Translations under genes and position numbers: made by a program
The notes under the pieces: generated by a model
What the model saw: the letters and a program-made list of their open reading frames with translations, nothing else
What the model was told of the DNA's origin: nothing
Databases searched by the model: none
Origin: Gelatoporia subvermispora B
Lineage: Eukaryota > Basidiomycota > Agaricomycetes > Polyporales > Gelatoporiaceae
Assembly (NCBI GenBank): GCA_000320605.2
Contig: KB445817.1
Location: 168,602-232,601 of the forward strand
Reading direction: 5' to 3'
DNA length: 64,000 nt
Shown here: positions 26,833 to 38,792 of the stretch, in pieces
How positions within the stretch are numbered: the stretch's first letter is position 1
Layout of the letters: each line of letters begins with the position of its first letter

Positions 26833-28595
26833 TTACAATATGAGGTCCTCTACCTCCCAGACTCGAACAGTACCATCAACGGAGCCTGAAACAAGGCGCT
26901 GGCCATCGGGAGAAAAGGCTACAGACATGACCGAGTCTCTATGTCCCTCGAGTGAACCGACGGCCTCCCCCGTCTCCGCATTCCATATTCGAATGGAACG
27001 ATCGTCTGATCCAGAGACTATCCGCGAGCCATCAGATGAGAACGCCACTGTGTTCACAGAGCTCGTGTGGGCTTCAACAGGGCCTACTGCAGTCTCCCCC
27101 GTCGCGACATCCCACACCCGTAAAGTCCGGTCTCCAGCGCCGGAGACAGCACGAGTGCCATCAGGAGAGAACGCCACAGACCAGACAGGCCAGCGATGGC
27201 CGGCGAGTAGTCTCCCGGCTATGGCCTCTGACTCCATGTCCCAGATGCGTACCGTGTTGTAAATTCGGCCCGAACCTGACACGACTCGTGTACCGTCCCG
27301 CGAAAGCGCGATTGACTTCACAGGGGTAGGCCCACCTCCGAGCGACTTTGCAATGGCCGCGCCAGTCTTGGCGTCCCAGACTCGGATGGTGCCATCTTCT
27401 GAACCGGAAACGACTCTAGAGCCGTCGGAGGAGAACGCTACGGAGTTCACATCGCCAGTGTGCCCCACAATGGGGCCCACAACGGTGACCCCTGTCTCCC
27501 AGTTCCAGATCCGTATCTCGTTGTCATGAGAGCCCGAGACAACTTGGGTATCGTCAGGCGAGAAGGCGACTGTCCAGACAACAGATCGATGTCCAACGAG
27601 GGGTCGACCAACGGGAACATCGGTCGATGCATGCCAGATGCGCACCGTCCCGTCGGTGGATCCAGAGGCGATGAGTGCTCCGTCGTGCGAGAACACGACG
27701 GAAAACGCGGCTTTGGTATGACCTGAAAGCGCAAATATTTCTCTACTTACTGAAATATAATTCGACGCGTTGATTAGCAAGCGGTATATATCGCATACAT
27801 GGAAACACGCACAGGGGAGCACCCGCATGAGGTCAATCCATTGTGGATGTGCTCGGAGGACTGGCTTTAGCCGCTGATAATCGTCCAAAGCAACAGGACT
27901 CGCGACGTTTGATTTCCCAATCCAAATGACGGTTGTAACTAGAAGGTGGACATGGTCCGGGGACAGTTTGTCTGCAACCTGGGCAGCCTCTTTGATGAGC
28001 ACACCAGATGCGCCCCACTGGCGGAGCTCGCGTCGTCCGGCCTCTGTACCAGTCTGCAGAGTCAGCAAGGATGACGCAAAACGCACACAGATGTCCACCT
28101 TGCGCGGCCAAATGTGTCACATTGCTGAACATATCCTCCGCTGAGACAGCCTTGCCCTCGGCAAGTTGCCGTATCTTCGCCTTGTATGCATCGATGGCTT
28201 CGCGCACAGTGGTTTGGCTATCTTGCTCGCAGAACCATTCGCGTCGAAGTCTGCATCTTTGTAGGATCCTCCGAGATGCATCCGTAACGATTTGGCGAAC
28301 AAACCTAAAATACGGCCTGCGCAAAGCGGTATGCACCGAGCGCGATTACACCTAAACCCCAGTGGACTGTCACTCACCATCGCCGCAGATCAAGATAGGA
28401 TTCGCCTGATCGACCTTTGAGTGGCGACTGGTGTATCCTCCTCGGCAACTTTGGAGTCGCAGATACAAGTCCATGCTCCTGTTCCCAGCCATTGACCTCC
28501 AATTATAATCAGCATTTTCTTTATGAGATCATGGGCATGTAATGACGTACTTCGACTGTAGATGTTTTCTGGGTCGGTGGTCTCGGTCGCGACAT
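26833..28595 (-). CDS. WD40 repeat protein, single seven-bladed propeller
   Basis: The four-exon model is 28595-28551, 28496-28378, 28316-28121 and 28053-26833. All phases agree, giving about 526 residues from the start MSRPRPPTQKTS. Residues 1 to about 230 are a mostly helical region without a recognised domain (ESYLDLRRW..., then DSQTTVREAIDAYKAKIR). The remainder contains seven WD repeats, each with a GH-type opening (H is replaced in repeat 4), a V.SVAFS.DG core, VSGS.D and an IW/VW end. Seven repeats make one complete beta-propeller, usually a protein-interaction scaffold. The high similarity between repeats resembles the WD repeats of fungal NACHT/STAND proteins, but no NTPase P-loop is present here. 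It could be a free-standing propeller or the shed sensor half of such a protein. A GTAAGT...CAG stretch of 28 nt before repeat 1 reads through in frame and was not treated as an intron. Confidence 0.85.
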
Positions 28596-31263
28596 GCTAG
28601 AGCACCTCAAGTAGAGGACATGATGGCGTGCTCTGCGCCAGAGCTGCTGTCTCAGGGCGGAAAGTTGCGGTTGGGCGTCTGAGACTGTGAACAGCCCCGA
28701 TTGAGTTGGAGCGACGTAACCCTGAACGTGAACTGTGCCCTACCGTCCTTTGCGCGTTGACGAGTCTCATCGCCTCTGACTCTGGCGCTCAACTTGGCAT
28801 TCATATCAACTCTATTTCCTCGACTCTCCTTAGATTTATGAAACTAAATCTCCCCGCGTGCCCTCTCCATCAAAGTGGCGACCTCAACTCCCTGCGTCAA
28901 TTCGGACGGCAGTCGCAAGCTGTTTCGTAGAAATTGAACCACTTGGAGTACATATATCCATTCTGATGGGCGCTAATATTTGCAAGATTGTGCATATGTC
29001 TCAGCCCGGAATCCGATCGTGTTCTTGTTGTGGGTCTGCGATGTAAGACACGCGATGACACTGGAGAGTCTGCCGAGAGTCGTGCAGGACATGGGACACT
29101 CCGATAGTGGTCGACGAGCCATCATTGTGAGCTCGCTTGGTAAGTCAGAACTGAACCAGTTACTAGATGTGTTACTGACAAAGGCACAGATCGAGGAGGC
29201 CGACTATAGTCCAGACCCCGGATGAGCGAAAGGCAATCTCAAGCAGTGCGGCGTTGGCGTTGGGCTGTGGCTGCACTAGGTATGTACTATCCTCGAGAGA
29301 ATGTAACGTTTGCGAGCCTGAAAACGATTCAGGGAGCCTTGCAGCCCGACTGGGCTACACGAATGCCGAAGCACCGTGCCACAATGCTACGCAATTAATG
29401 GGGACGTTGCCCTCAAGTGACCGCCACAATGTCTTCCCCTCAACCGGCGTTCATCGTGACTCTTTTTCTGTGTTTGCCAATTGCAAGTCCTCTTTGTCCT
29501 GCTCTTCTGCGACAAGTGAAGTCGACGCGATGCCCTCTGAGCTTTCGGATTTGCTCTAAGCTTGCTTGCTTTTGTGTCATTTGCTTCGTCACACCTCTCG
29601 GATCATGGCTAGTTCTTTATATCTTTCCTGCCATTGTGCTCATTTCACATACCCTATCAGCCCTGCATGCTCTCGAAGGGGAGAGTGGAACTCGAACTTA
29701 GCTCCGTAACTGCCGTCGTGGCGTCCCCTCTGCGTTGCTCGCTTGCCACACAAACTAACACTGTTGTGATGTCCTATGATCTGCATGGTCGGTTGCGTCG
29801 ATATCTTCGACATCTGTTACTGGAGCTCTTGAGGGTCTGGCGGCGCTCGAATTACTCGGTTATCCCTAAGCTCGTACAAGATTTAGGCTAGGGATATATG
29901 AGCGGAGCACTCAATGTCGAGGATTCTCCCAACTTCGATATGGATTTTCTCGAGCTTCATGATTACCCTTGATGGAGGGATTTTTACTTATGCCGTGCGT
30001 CAGTACGGGCCCTGACGTCTTATACTGCAGTCTTCGGGTGTGGTTCAGTGGACTCCCGCAGCGCTACCTACTTGTGAGACGGTCGGTGCTTGTGGATGGG
30101 ACGAATTTATGTTGAACACTTGTCGTCGGGGATTCTCATATCAAGAAGCCGTATTTGTTCTTCACTGAAGTGCTTGCTGACGTGCGGTTTGTTGTGCAAT
30201 ATGCGCTGAGCCTTGCATGATACGCAATGCCCGAGTACACCGAACTCACTTCAGCCGCATTTCGCTTACGTGATGGTATATTGATCTCCTTACTGTAACT
30301 CTCGGAAATGCTGTTGCGCTGTTGACGTGGGGGACGGACTAGTACTCCTGCGGATCCATGAGCGCCACGCCATGGGGCCGTACGGGAAGAGCTCTGTGGC
30401 CTCATGTGCTCATCTCAAGAAAGCCTGGACCCTTCGCCAGATTCGCCCCGGGATCTATACTGGGACTAGGCACACACTGACAGTCGAATCGATCAACCTC
30501 TACTTAGGCAGCGACTTCGCAGGATCCGCGAGGTCTATCTTTAGGATGCGTCGTTCGTTGTGTATCGCCGTGCTCAGTCATCCACATAAAGCAAGAGGCT
30601 TCGAACATATCACGACAGAGAACAAGAGGCTGAATCCGATTGACACCTAATCGATCGACTTGCCACTTCTGCCGCTCGACATCGGGGCATTGTGAAGAGA
30701 AGTCCCAGCAGCTAGCCCCGATCTTGCGCCCTACCTCCCAAATTGCCACGCACTCCCCGCGAATCTTCTCAGCAACTATATGCTCGGGGTAGCCGCCCGA
30801 CTACACTAGACTGGCCTAGTTCGGGGAATTTGAGTTTCTCTACGGACTTACAGATCCCGGTACGCACGCTCCCTGTTTTTGCCTCGCGCTGAAACAACTA
30901 CAGGCACAGGTACGCTCCTAATTAGGATGCTCATGGGCGTGCACACAGCAGAATAGGCCACCCGAGACAATAGCAGCACACGAGCCTGACGTCCGCGTAC
31001 TGCGCGTCGACAGCAGCATCGAAGTTCGTCCCACCTGATAGATCGTTCGCAGCCCCGCTGAAGTTGGGGAACCAAGCTCCAATCAACCTACTGCATTCGT
31101 ACGGCTTCTAGCCCCGGCACGCCCGCCACGGACGGACATTAACGCACCTGACGCCCCGCTGCGCCATGAACCCTGCTTCAATGCGCGCGAGAAGGCGCGC
31201 CGGACAGCAGAGCCTCGCAGAAGACCGCATGCGGCACTGGAGGGAAGCACCGCCCCATTCACA
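28596..31263. other. Intergenic, no gene recognised
   Basis: About 2.7 kb upstream of the WD40 gene. Short plus-strand open frames occur around 28.7-29.9 kb, and one near 29.4-29.7 kb is hydrophobic. None has splice structure or a family match, and I do not call a gene. Confidence 0.4.
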
Positions 31264-32378
31264 TACCAGCTCGGCAAGTATGGGCGTCTCCGCGCGTGAG
31301 AGCGGTGATTGGCTGATCGAAGGACAGGCGGGCCAGGCCCGTGTGTGGATCCAGCGCTCTGCAGTGGGCGCCGACGTCGACCGTCGACGCTCCTCGTCTT
31401 TCGCCCACCCGCTTCTGGATCTCGTCCACACCGCCCTCGTGATGCCGACGTCGGAGTTTTGCGCCCGTCTGTTCACGCCGTCGTGCTTCGCGGATCGTGA
31501 TCGATCGAGGTCGGGCTTTCACTGCGACCTGCTCGTCCATCGTCTCAAAGCGTCGGGATATCACCAAATTTGGCTAGTCGGGGTGAAGAGGCGCCGATGA
31601 CGCTACCGTCTCGGCGCGTCACCGCTGGCGGGGCACTGAAAGCGCAACGGTCACTAGACACACAGGATTAATGAGGTTTTTCCTAAGCTTGACGGCCTTC
31701 CATTTCTCCCGTCGGTCTAGCGGGGAACTCCGCGAAGGACGCATCTGCTTTACGGACGGGATGCCGCGGCGAAATGCACATAAAACGCGCTAGGCCGTAG
31801 GTGAGAAGCAGGGGCCGCCTTCGTCTCCTCATTCCCACTTCGATCCCACACATAGGAGTCGCTCTGGTATTTTATTAGCTATGGCAAACTGGTGCGTTGA
31901 GATTATTGCTCGTGTCGGCGCATGTACTCAGGTGCTGTATGACAGGGTCGATGTTCTGTCCCTCCTCGCGACCCTTTGCCTAATTGGAGGGACCATCTAT
32001 GCATGCCTATGCGCTATGGAGTTCTGTCGAGCAGTGGGCTCGTGTATGCAAGAATCGTACGTCGCTCCCTTACCAGTCGCTCCTGCAACACGGGCTGACA
32101 ACCGCTCAGTCTGAGAATGAAAGGTGTCCATGTCTCCCAGCACGGCGCCTCTATCAGCGTCTCCAGCCGTTTGCAGCCAGACGACTGCATGAAGATTGCC
32201 ATCGATATGCTGCACCGCAATCCGCGACCACACCACCTACCATCAACCCTACATGCGCCAAGCAAAGCATCGACTCATTCATTCCCACTGCATCTCCACG
32301 CGCCCAAGCACTTTGCGCTCGACGTCGGCCGCAGATATCCCCGCGTCGGGTTCGCGCCCTCCGTGATGTAGCGCGCGT
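31264..32378. repeat. Segmental duplication, copy 1 (about 1.1 kb)
   Basis: Nearly identical, direct copy of 36003-37114. Similarity starts at TACCAG(A/C)TCGG and ends right after CCGTGATGTAGCGCGCGT. The unit carries the complete small one-TM gene with roughly 600 bp of upstream sequence, including the shared block CTAGCGGGGAACTCCGCGAA. Differences are scattered substitutions and a few small indels, which indicates a recent duplication. Open frames also exist on the minus strand of the upstream part (around 31260-31540), but they are not kept in frame in copy 2. Confidence 0.9.
31881..32371 (+). CDS. Small one-TM protein, family copy 1
   Basis: Three exons: 31881-31891 (only 11 nt, ATGGCAAACTG), 31946-32056 (111 nt) and 32110-32371, giving about 127 residues. 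The second exon encodes VDVLSLLATLCLIGGTIYAC, a membrane span, followed by a Cys-containing stretch. The third encodes a soluble domain with KGVHVSQHGASISVSS and DDCMKIAIDMLHRNP, then a His/Pro-rich tail. The family is not one I recognise. Exon sizes and phases match the copies at 36615 and 38345 exactly for exons 1 and 2. The 54-nt first intron has no in-frame stop, so retention would add 18 residues rather than terminate. It ends 180 bp from the convergent DUF6535 gene at 32551-35006. Confidence 0.75.
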
Positions 32379-32550
32379 CAGCGGGAATTGCGTTTGAGGT
32401 CCAGCGAAAGCGCCGCATGTTTGTCAAGATACATGCATGACGTCTCACAACATGATGTATTCTACGAAGGCCAATGTGCTGCTCTCTCTCTATATATATA
32501 TATGTATGTATGTTGACAAACATCCACGTCCCCAGTAACCGACATCAGGA

Positions 32551-35006
32551 TCATAGAGGTCTAAACCTGCGCCTTGCATCGAGAATCATGAGCAGTTCTC
32601 GCATCCATTCTACCTCTATCTCTGCGTCCTTCTTTTCCGATTCGATCCACCTCTCTAAGGCCTCCACATCGCCTATCATATCGATCTCGTGGTCAAGGAC
32701 AAAATTCTTAGCATCCGAGATGAAGCCGATGATGATGTCGTATGCTTTGAGAGCGTGTTCACGTTTTCCCTGGCATTCAGAGATCACGTCACCAAGGAGG
32801 TCTCTTAATGGCTGCCGCACATGGACGGAATAGCAGTTCGGCGGAAGACGCGAGGCTAGGCGTAATGCAATGCAAGTAGAAAGAATCGAGGTCGCCAGAG
32901 CCTTGTCGTAAGTGTGTTCTAGCGTCAGACTACGAGAGAACTGTACAATATTCTCCACGTCTAAAAGAGCTCCATCAGTATATTATATAGTGAGCACTGA
33001 CAACGCTTCGACTACCCACCTGAGTGCTTTACATTTGTTCCATCAAGTGGAGCTGACTCGTCCATCTTGCGCCACTCTGTGACACAGATTGCGAACGCAT
33101 CTGAGACTACGTTGAATTCGGCTGCTTTCATATTCCTGTATTTTGCTCCCCCCTGCGACGATCCCTCCTGGCGATAGAGCTGATATATCTCCGCAAATGT
33201 GGATAGCACGTGCACCGTGTTGGACCAATCACAGCACGACACCAGGTCCCCAAGAATAGACCCAAATGCGAGCACGGTCTCCACATCTGGTTTGCTCCGC
33301 ATACGCTGTGCGAGACCGAAGACGATACTGGGCAATGTGCTATTGGTGGCACTGACACGGAACTTCCTGGAGCGTATGACTTCGGCTACGTGTTCGATTG
33401 CAGTATGCAAAGGATGCATTGGTTCATCGATGAATGGGCGGATTACGTCATTCAGAAATGTATCATCGGATAGCGCCACGTCCGCGCTGATAAGTGCCTC
33501 CCATGTTATTGAAGACATCACGTCAATGTAATTGTTGCCCGTCTGTAACTTTTCTGCTCGAGCAATTTGCAGGTTCTTGTCGATAGTATCTCGTTCTTGC
33601 TTGCTCCAACTCGTATGAATGTTTTGATTGCTATGTGCTTTGGCCCAGTCCCTCAACGACTTGGAGACACCTAATAACATGGCGTATACTATTCGCTTGA
33701 GGTCCACGACTTGCCAATATAGCAGTTTGCTGTGCACGTAGTCCACCAGGCCGGAGATACGTAAGCTCGATTGGATGCAGTACCGAATGCCTCGGCAAAT
33801 GGTTTGAGCAAACTTGCGCAGGACGGTCATGTTATCTTGTTGCGTATCTGAGGTGGATCGTGGTAAATCGTGGGTCACGTCGAGAGGTTCCCCGATTTCC
33901 CGATCGAGCTGCACAACGGGAGGCCGTCTCCACATCAAAACCAACAGATATCGTGGAAGGTGTGAAAGGTGATAGAATGCGTAAAGAATGAAGACGAGGA
34001 TTGAACATGAGTATTGCACCAGCCAATAAGCAACAAGTGCTTGTGGTGACCGGTAGGGGCAATTTGCCAACCAGATTGATGGGGCAAATGTGGTGAAAAC
34101 AAAAAACAGGAGGGATATGCCGATGAATATTATCGAAACAATGGCCACAACTTTGTTGAGAGACCACAGGAGTATTGCGAGCCCGATAAAGAACAAAAAG
34201 AGGGAGGATTGGAGCAGCACTGGGAGTATACTGAGAATTTGAGGTACACCCCATGCGATAAGACCTTTGTCATAGCGCAGAAAGTGGATGTATGTGCTCT
34301 CACGAGCTTCTGCAATGGGGATGCTGGCAAAATATCCGATCCATTGTCTGGCGACAATGGCAGCTGAGGCCGTAGAAAGGCTCAAGATAAGACTCGTGAA
34401 CCATAGAGAATTGACCCATATCGATGATTTTGCCGCAGAGAAAACAATGTCGTTATTGGGGAATGGAGGTTGAACAGATGCGATGGAGTTATTTTCAATG
34501 TGGAGACTACCGAGCTGAGCGGAGATACGGAGCAAGACTTGTAATGTAGCATCTGGCGTTGAGCCTGGATCCAGCTGAATGAAAACCGCAACGTTGAAGG
34601 CCGCGAGCACAGCCGCGAATAGTCCGGTCTAATGTAGACTATAATCAGCACGCCTTCTTTTCCTTCGGAATTATGACTGAGAGACTGGACTTACAAACAC
34701 GAGTAGGTTGTCAATCTCCTCTTTCCATACATTTGCGAGTTCTTTGTCATGGTCTCTCAGCCGCTTCGAGCACTCAACCCAAGCGTTGTGTGCAGTTTCC
34801 AGAGACGGGTCTCCTGTATCTTTGGTTGCATTGATAGTAGACATGCATTCGCAGTCACTTTTACACGCCTGATTGAACGCAAGCATTCCTCAGGAATAAT
34901 TCTAAGCCATGCCTGTATACTTCCTTACCTCAGTGAAGTGGTGCTCACTGGCGGGGGCCTGGGGGTCATGTCCAGAGACACTATTTGTCGGATTCTCTGA
35001 GTGCAT
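32551..35006 (-). CDS. DUF6535 domain membrane protein (locus 4)
   Basis: Exons 35006-34929, 34868-34695, 34628-33020 and 32960-32551 join in phase, giving about 756 residues. An upstream in-frame start around 35147 is possible. The N-block (AWVECSKRLRDHDKELA, then WKEEIDNLLVF) precedes TGLFAAVLAAFNVAVF, a WVNSLWFTSLILSLS helix, RQWIGYF, ARESTYIHFLRYDKGLIAW, and the double span around LFFIGLAILLW and FFVFTTFAPSIW, then CPYRSPQALV. The C-terminal half contains TWEALISADVALSDD and a last-exon domain with RQPLRDLLGDVI. This is the intact counterpart of pseudogene locus 1 and closely related to locus 5. It is a multi-span membrane protein of unknown function. Confidence 0.88.
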
Positions 35007-36002
35007 GTGCGTATCAGGTATTCCTAAGGTATAGCCGATGAGGTGGGGAGAAGATGAACGGTCACAGCTCAGCAAGGGGTATATACCCCTAAACATGTGT
35101 TTGCGGTACGGCATCTCAAAGCATGCCCCTGGATTCCCCACGAACAACGTTTTGACGTGGACCGGAAATGGTTTGCCCCGAGAACCTCGTGTTTGGAGCT
35201 TCCCAGCGTGTTGAGGGTGTCAAAAACGCGCATATCTAATTTAGCTAGTATGCAATTAACGTACACTCTACCTCCTGCATACGGGGAGAAGTGCCCAACG
35301 GAATGCGGCGTGTGCTGAATGGAAGTCGCTGTATTGATTCCATCGCGCCGATAAGAGTATCCTGCAATCCTGAAGGCTTCTTTACTACCTGGAGCTCAAA
35401 TGATGTAATGACCGATCAAAACAGTGGGTTATCGCGTCGTGGCATTTTACTAGAACACTAGGAGCATAACACTGACTGATACTATCCAATACACTCTCAT
35501 ATGTCTAATGCTTTTGCGTCTTGCGTCAATGAGCTTGCATGGGTGTTCTCGTATTAACGGTGTGGAGAATTAGACATGATTTGTACGGCAAATTGTACTG
35601 AGAGCAGCGCGCTCACCCGGGCCGACCTAGGTGTGGTAGCACGCACAAAGTGCGGCATTTGGATGGCCCGGATATTAGTGCAGAGAGAGCTCGAAATTCG
35701 AGTTCCCCTCATGGGATGAGGTGGCGTCTTAGCCGCGCACAAACAGCGTTGCTCCAGAGTCCATCCGGTGTCCCCAAAGCTGTACCTTTCGAACATGGGC
35801 GCCTATAAATCCAGCGCTCTTGAGTGTTGCTACATAGTAGGCCGTGCCGGCTACATGTTCAGATGTCTTCATGAGGACATCGTAAACGCATAGGAGCATC
35901 AGTATGCGTCCTCCATAAACGCACAATAATGCATCTAGGGCAGGGGGAGGCGGAGGCGGAAGATTGCAAATCGACAGACACCACAATCACGTGTACGCTA
36001 CC
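35007..36002. other. Intergenic upstream of DUF6535 locus 4
   Basis: About 1 kb holding the presumed promoter of locus 4 at its left end. No further gene was recognised. Confidence 0.45.
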
Positions 36003-37114
36003 TACCAGATCGGTAAGTATGGACGTCTCCACGCGCTGGAGCGGAGACTGGGGCCAGGCCCGTATGTTGATCCAGCACTCTGCGCCGTGCGGTGGGCGCC
36101 GACGTCCACCGTCGACGCTCCTCGTCTTTCGCCCACCTCTCTGGATCTCGTCCACACCGCCCTCGTGACACCGACGTCGGAGTTTTGCGCCCCTCTGTTC
36201 ACGCCGTCGTGCTTCGCGGATCGTGATCGATCGAGGTCGGGCTTTCACAGCGGCCTGCTCGTCCATCGTCTCAAAGCGTCGGGATATCACCAAATTTGGC
36301 TAGTTGGGGCGACAAGGCGCCGATGACGCTACCGTCTGAGACAGTCGGCGCGTCACCGCCGGCGGGTCATTGAACGCGCAACGGTTACTAGACACACAGG
36401 ATCGATGAGCTTTGCCCTAAGCATGACGGCCTTCCATTCCTCCCGTCGGTCTAGCGGGGAACTCCGCGAAGGACGCATCTGCTTTACGGACGGGATGCCG
36501 CGGCGAAATGCACATAAAACGCGCTAGGCCGTAGGTGAGAAGCAGGGGCCGCCTTCGTCTCCTCATTCCCACTTCGATCCCACACATAGGAGTCGCTCTG
36601 GTATTTTATTAGCTATGGCAAACTGGTGCGCTGAGATTATCGCTCGTCTCGGCGCATGTACTCAGGTGCTTATGACAGGGTGGATAGTCTGTCCCTCCTC
36701 GCGACCCTTTGCCTAATTGGAGGGACCATCTATGCATGCCTATGCGCTATGGAGTTCTGTCGAGCAGTGGGCTCGTGCATACAAGAATCGTACGTCGCTC
36801 CCTTACCAGTCGCTCCTGCAACACGGGCTGACAACCGCTCAGTCTGAGAATGAAAGGTGTCCATGTCTCCCAGCACGGGGTCTCTATCAGCGTCTCCAGC
36901 CGTTTGCAGCCAGACGACTGCATGAAGATTGTCACCGATATGCTGCACCGCAATCCGCGACCACATCACCCACCACCATCCACCCTACATGCACCAAGCA
37001 AAGCACCGACTCATTCGTTCCCGGTGCATCTCCACGCGCCCAAGCACTTTGCGCTCGACGTCGGCCGCAGGTACCCCCGCGTCGCGTTTGCGCCTTCCGT
37101 GATGTAGCGCGCGT
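36003..37114. repeat. Segmental duplication, copy 2 (about 1.1 kb)
   Basis: Direct near-identical copy of 31264-32378. It includes the CTAGCGGGGAACTCCGCGAA block near 36450 and the full small gene. Right of GCGCGCGT the two loci become unrelated, so the junctions are sharp. No target-site duplication or terminal repeat was evident, which favours an ectopic-recombination or segmental event over a transposon. Confidence 0.9.
36615..37107 (+). CDS. Small one-TM protein, family copy 2
   Basis: Exons 36615-36625 (11 nt), 36679-36789 (111 nt) and 36843-37107, about 128 residues. It is almost identical to copy 1. VDSLSLLATLCLIGGTIYAC forms the span, then KGVHVSQHGVSISVSS and DDCMKIVTDMLHRNP follow. 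The first intron is 53 nt, one base shorter than in copy 1, so splicing restores the frame but retention would shift it. That the only length change lies in the intron supports the splice model. Unlike the other family copies it has no adjacent convergent DUF6535 gene; it is the duplicated member. Confidence 0.75.
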
Positions 37115-38344
37115 TTGCAGAGCTCGGGGAAGCCTGACGCGCGATTGTCAGCGCGCGCGTACTATCTTGGGTGATAGCGGAACGGGTGCAGTGGGCGCAT
37201 GATACACCACGATCTTGTATTCTTAGTAGCTTTATTACGTATCGCAATTGTATATAGCCGGTGCAGCACCCTAAAATGAGATCGCATTCTCCTTGAACAT
37301 CCTACTTCGGGAAACACGAAGGTTCCGCGAGGGTTCGGCATATCAAACCATATCACAATCAGGATGTATACCGCTCGATCCGGCCCCCATGCCATCGGAT
37401 ATTAGCTTGTTCGCGAGAGCGCGACATTTGCTCCATCTCATTTCAACTCGTAGACGCACTCCGAGATGGTGGCGGACACCTTCAATCGCACCTATGCCCG
37501 AGAACCCGAGGCAGTTGTGCGCGCAGAGGACAATTGCTCAAATCCAAGGCTGTGCATCAGAGCGTAGAGCGATCCCGATACCGGAGATTCTGCACACCAT
37601 TCAGATACACTCTAGGCCCGAGCAAAGTCCGCGACGTCGTTCGAGAAACGCGAGGGCGCAGGGGGGCGTCTGCCTTGAGGCCGTGCAGATCTCCACAGAA
37701 GGCGAGCTGCAGCGCCCAGCCTGGGGTCGTGACCCTGGGCCCTATAGCCGCGGCGCGCCGATTGGCTGGGCGCGACACGCGTGAGCCTGCCCAAGTTCAT
37801 TTCAGCCCTTCTCTCCCTTCTCGCCCACGCCTCGCGCATTTATCCTCTCTGTCTTCTCTGGGGCTGAGTTCGCTATGATTAACGGAACATACGCACCTGC
37901 ATGCACGCCTGTGTCTCCGCGTGTGCTGCGTCTCGCTGAGATCAAACTTCCGGGCCTGCAACTCTCCAAGTCGTCTAGTTGCGCGTCCCAGATCTCAAAG
38001 AGCAAACCAAATCTGGGTCTACGCAATCGGGGCGGTGGGAACGAGTGCCCTCCCGACGTGATCGTCCCTCGCACGGCGGCACGTGCACCGCCCCGTCCTC
38101 GCGCCGGACGAGTCCTTCCACTTCCATACCTCCCTGACGGGCCTCCCGTCAGACCGATGCTTCTCTCTGGGAAGCCCTCGAGGGGCGCAGAGCCTCGCTC
38201 CGACCGAGGGCGTACTTAACACGACCTGAAGCAACAGATGAGGCCCAGGAACCAGTCCTCAGCTCCCCCTCTGCTACCAGCGCCGGGTCCGCCCTCCTAG
38301 CCCACTCTAATTCGATCTTTGTACATACTTCGTAATTCAATATC
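37115..38344. other. Intergenic upstream of the third small gene
   Basis: GC-rich around 37.6-38.2 kb. An ATG-initiated open frame at 37875-38219 (about 114 codons, Pro/Arg/Ser-rich) is present, but it has no recognised domain and could be chance in GC-rich sequence. A GATTGGCTGGGCG (CCAAT-box-like) segment lies near 37758 and a similar GATTGGCTGATCG near 31308, both upstream of small-gene copies. Confidence 0.35.
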
Positions 38345-38792
38345 ATGGCTAGCTGGTATGTGTTATTGCTTCATCTCCTAGGGACGCGGCTGATGTTGAA
38401 CCTTATCGCAGGGTGGACGTCTTTTCCCTCGTCGCGACTCTGTCCCTCATGAGCGGGACCGTCTACGGTCTCCTATCCCTCGCGCACCAATGTCATGCCG
38501 CAGTAGCCTCCGCGCGCGAATCGTACGTCCCTCCTCCCCTCTTACCTCATCTCGCCGCTGACGACCGTCATGCAGACTGAACCGCAAAGGCATCCGCGTG
38601 TCGGAACACGGCATCTCCGTCGCGATCTCGCGGCACGGGCGCACCCCCGAGGAGTGCATGGACGCGCTCGTCGAGCTGCTGCACCACAACCCGAAGCGCC
38701 GCCGCGCACTCTCCGACGCGATGCGCCCCATGCTCCCCGCCCCCTCACGCCCCCTCGCCCGTGCAGTCTCCGCGCCGCAGTTCAGGCAATGA
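38345..38792 (+). CDS. Small one-TM protein, family copy 3
   Basis: Exons 38345-38355 (11 nt), 38412-38522 (111 nt) and 38576-38792 give 112 residues. The short start exon reads MAS plus two bases of Trp. The span is VDVFSLVATLSLMSGTVYGL, followed by an Ala-rich, Arg/Glu helix end. The third exon encodes KGIRVSEHGISVAISRHGR, EECMDALVELLHHNP and a basic KRRRALSD tail. Copies 1 and 2 share the VS(E/Q)HG.S and CM...LL/ML H.NP motifs at the same positions, which shows these motifs are the constrained core. It ends about 400 bp from the convergent DUF6535 locus 5. Product is probably a small membrane-anchored protein with a short soluble domain; function unknown. Confidence 0.75.

Noticed and set aside
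27736..27763. 28-nt GTAAGT...CAG segment as an intron in the WD40 gene
   Set aside because: It is far shorter than the other introns here (about 45-70 nt), and reading through keeps the frame open straight into the first WD repeat.
31259..31570. Arg/Glu-rich minus-strand open frame upstream of small-gene copy 1
   Set aside because: The corresponding frame in the second duplicate (35.9-36.3 kb) is shifted by indels after about 45 codons, so it is not maintained as coding sequence.
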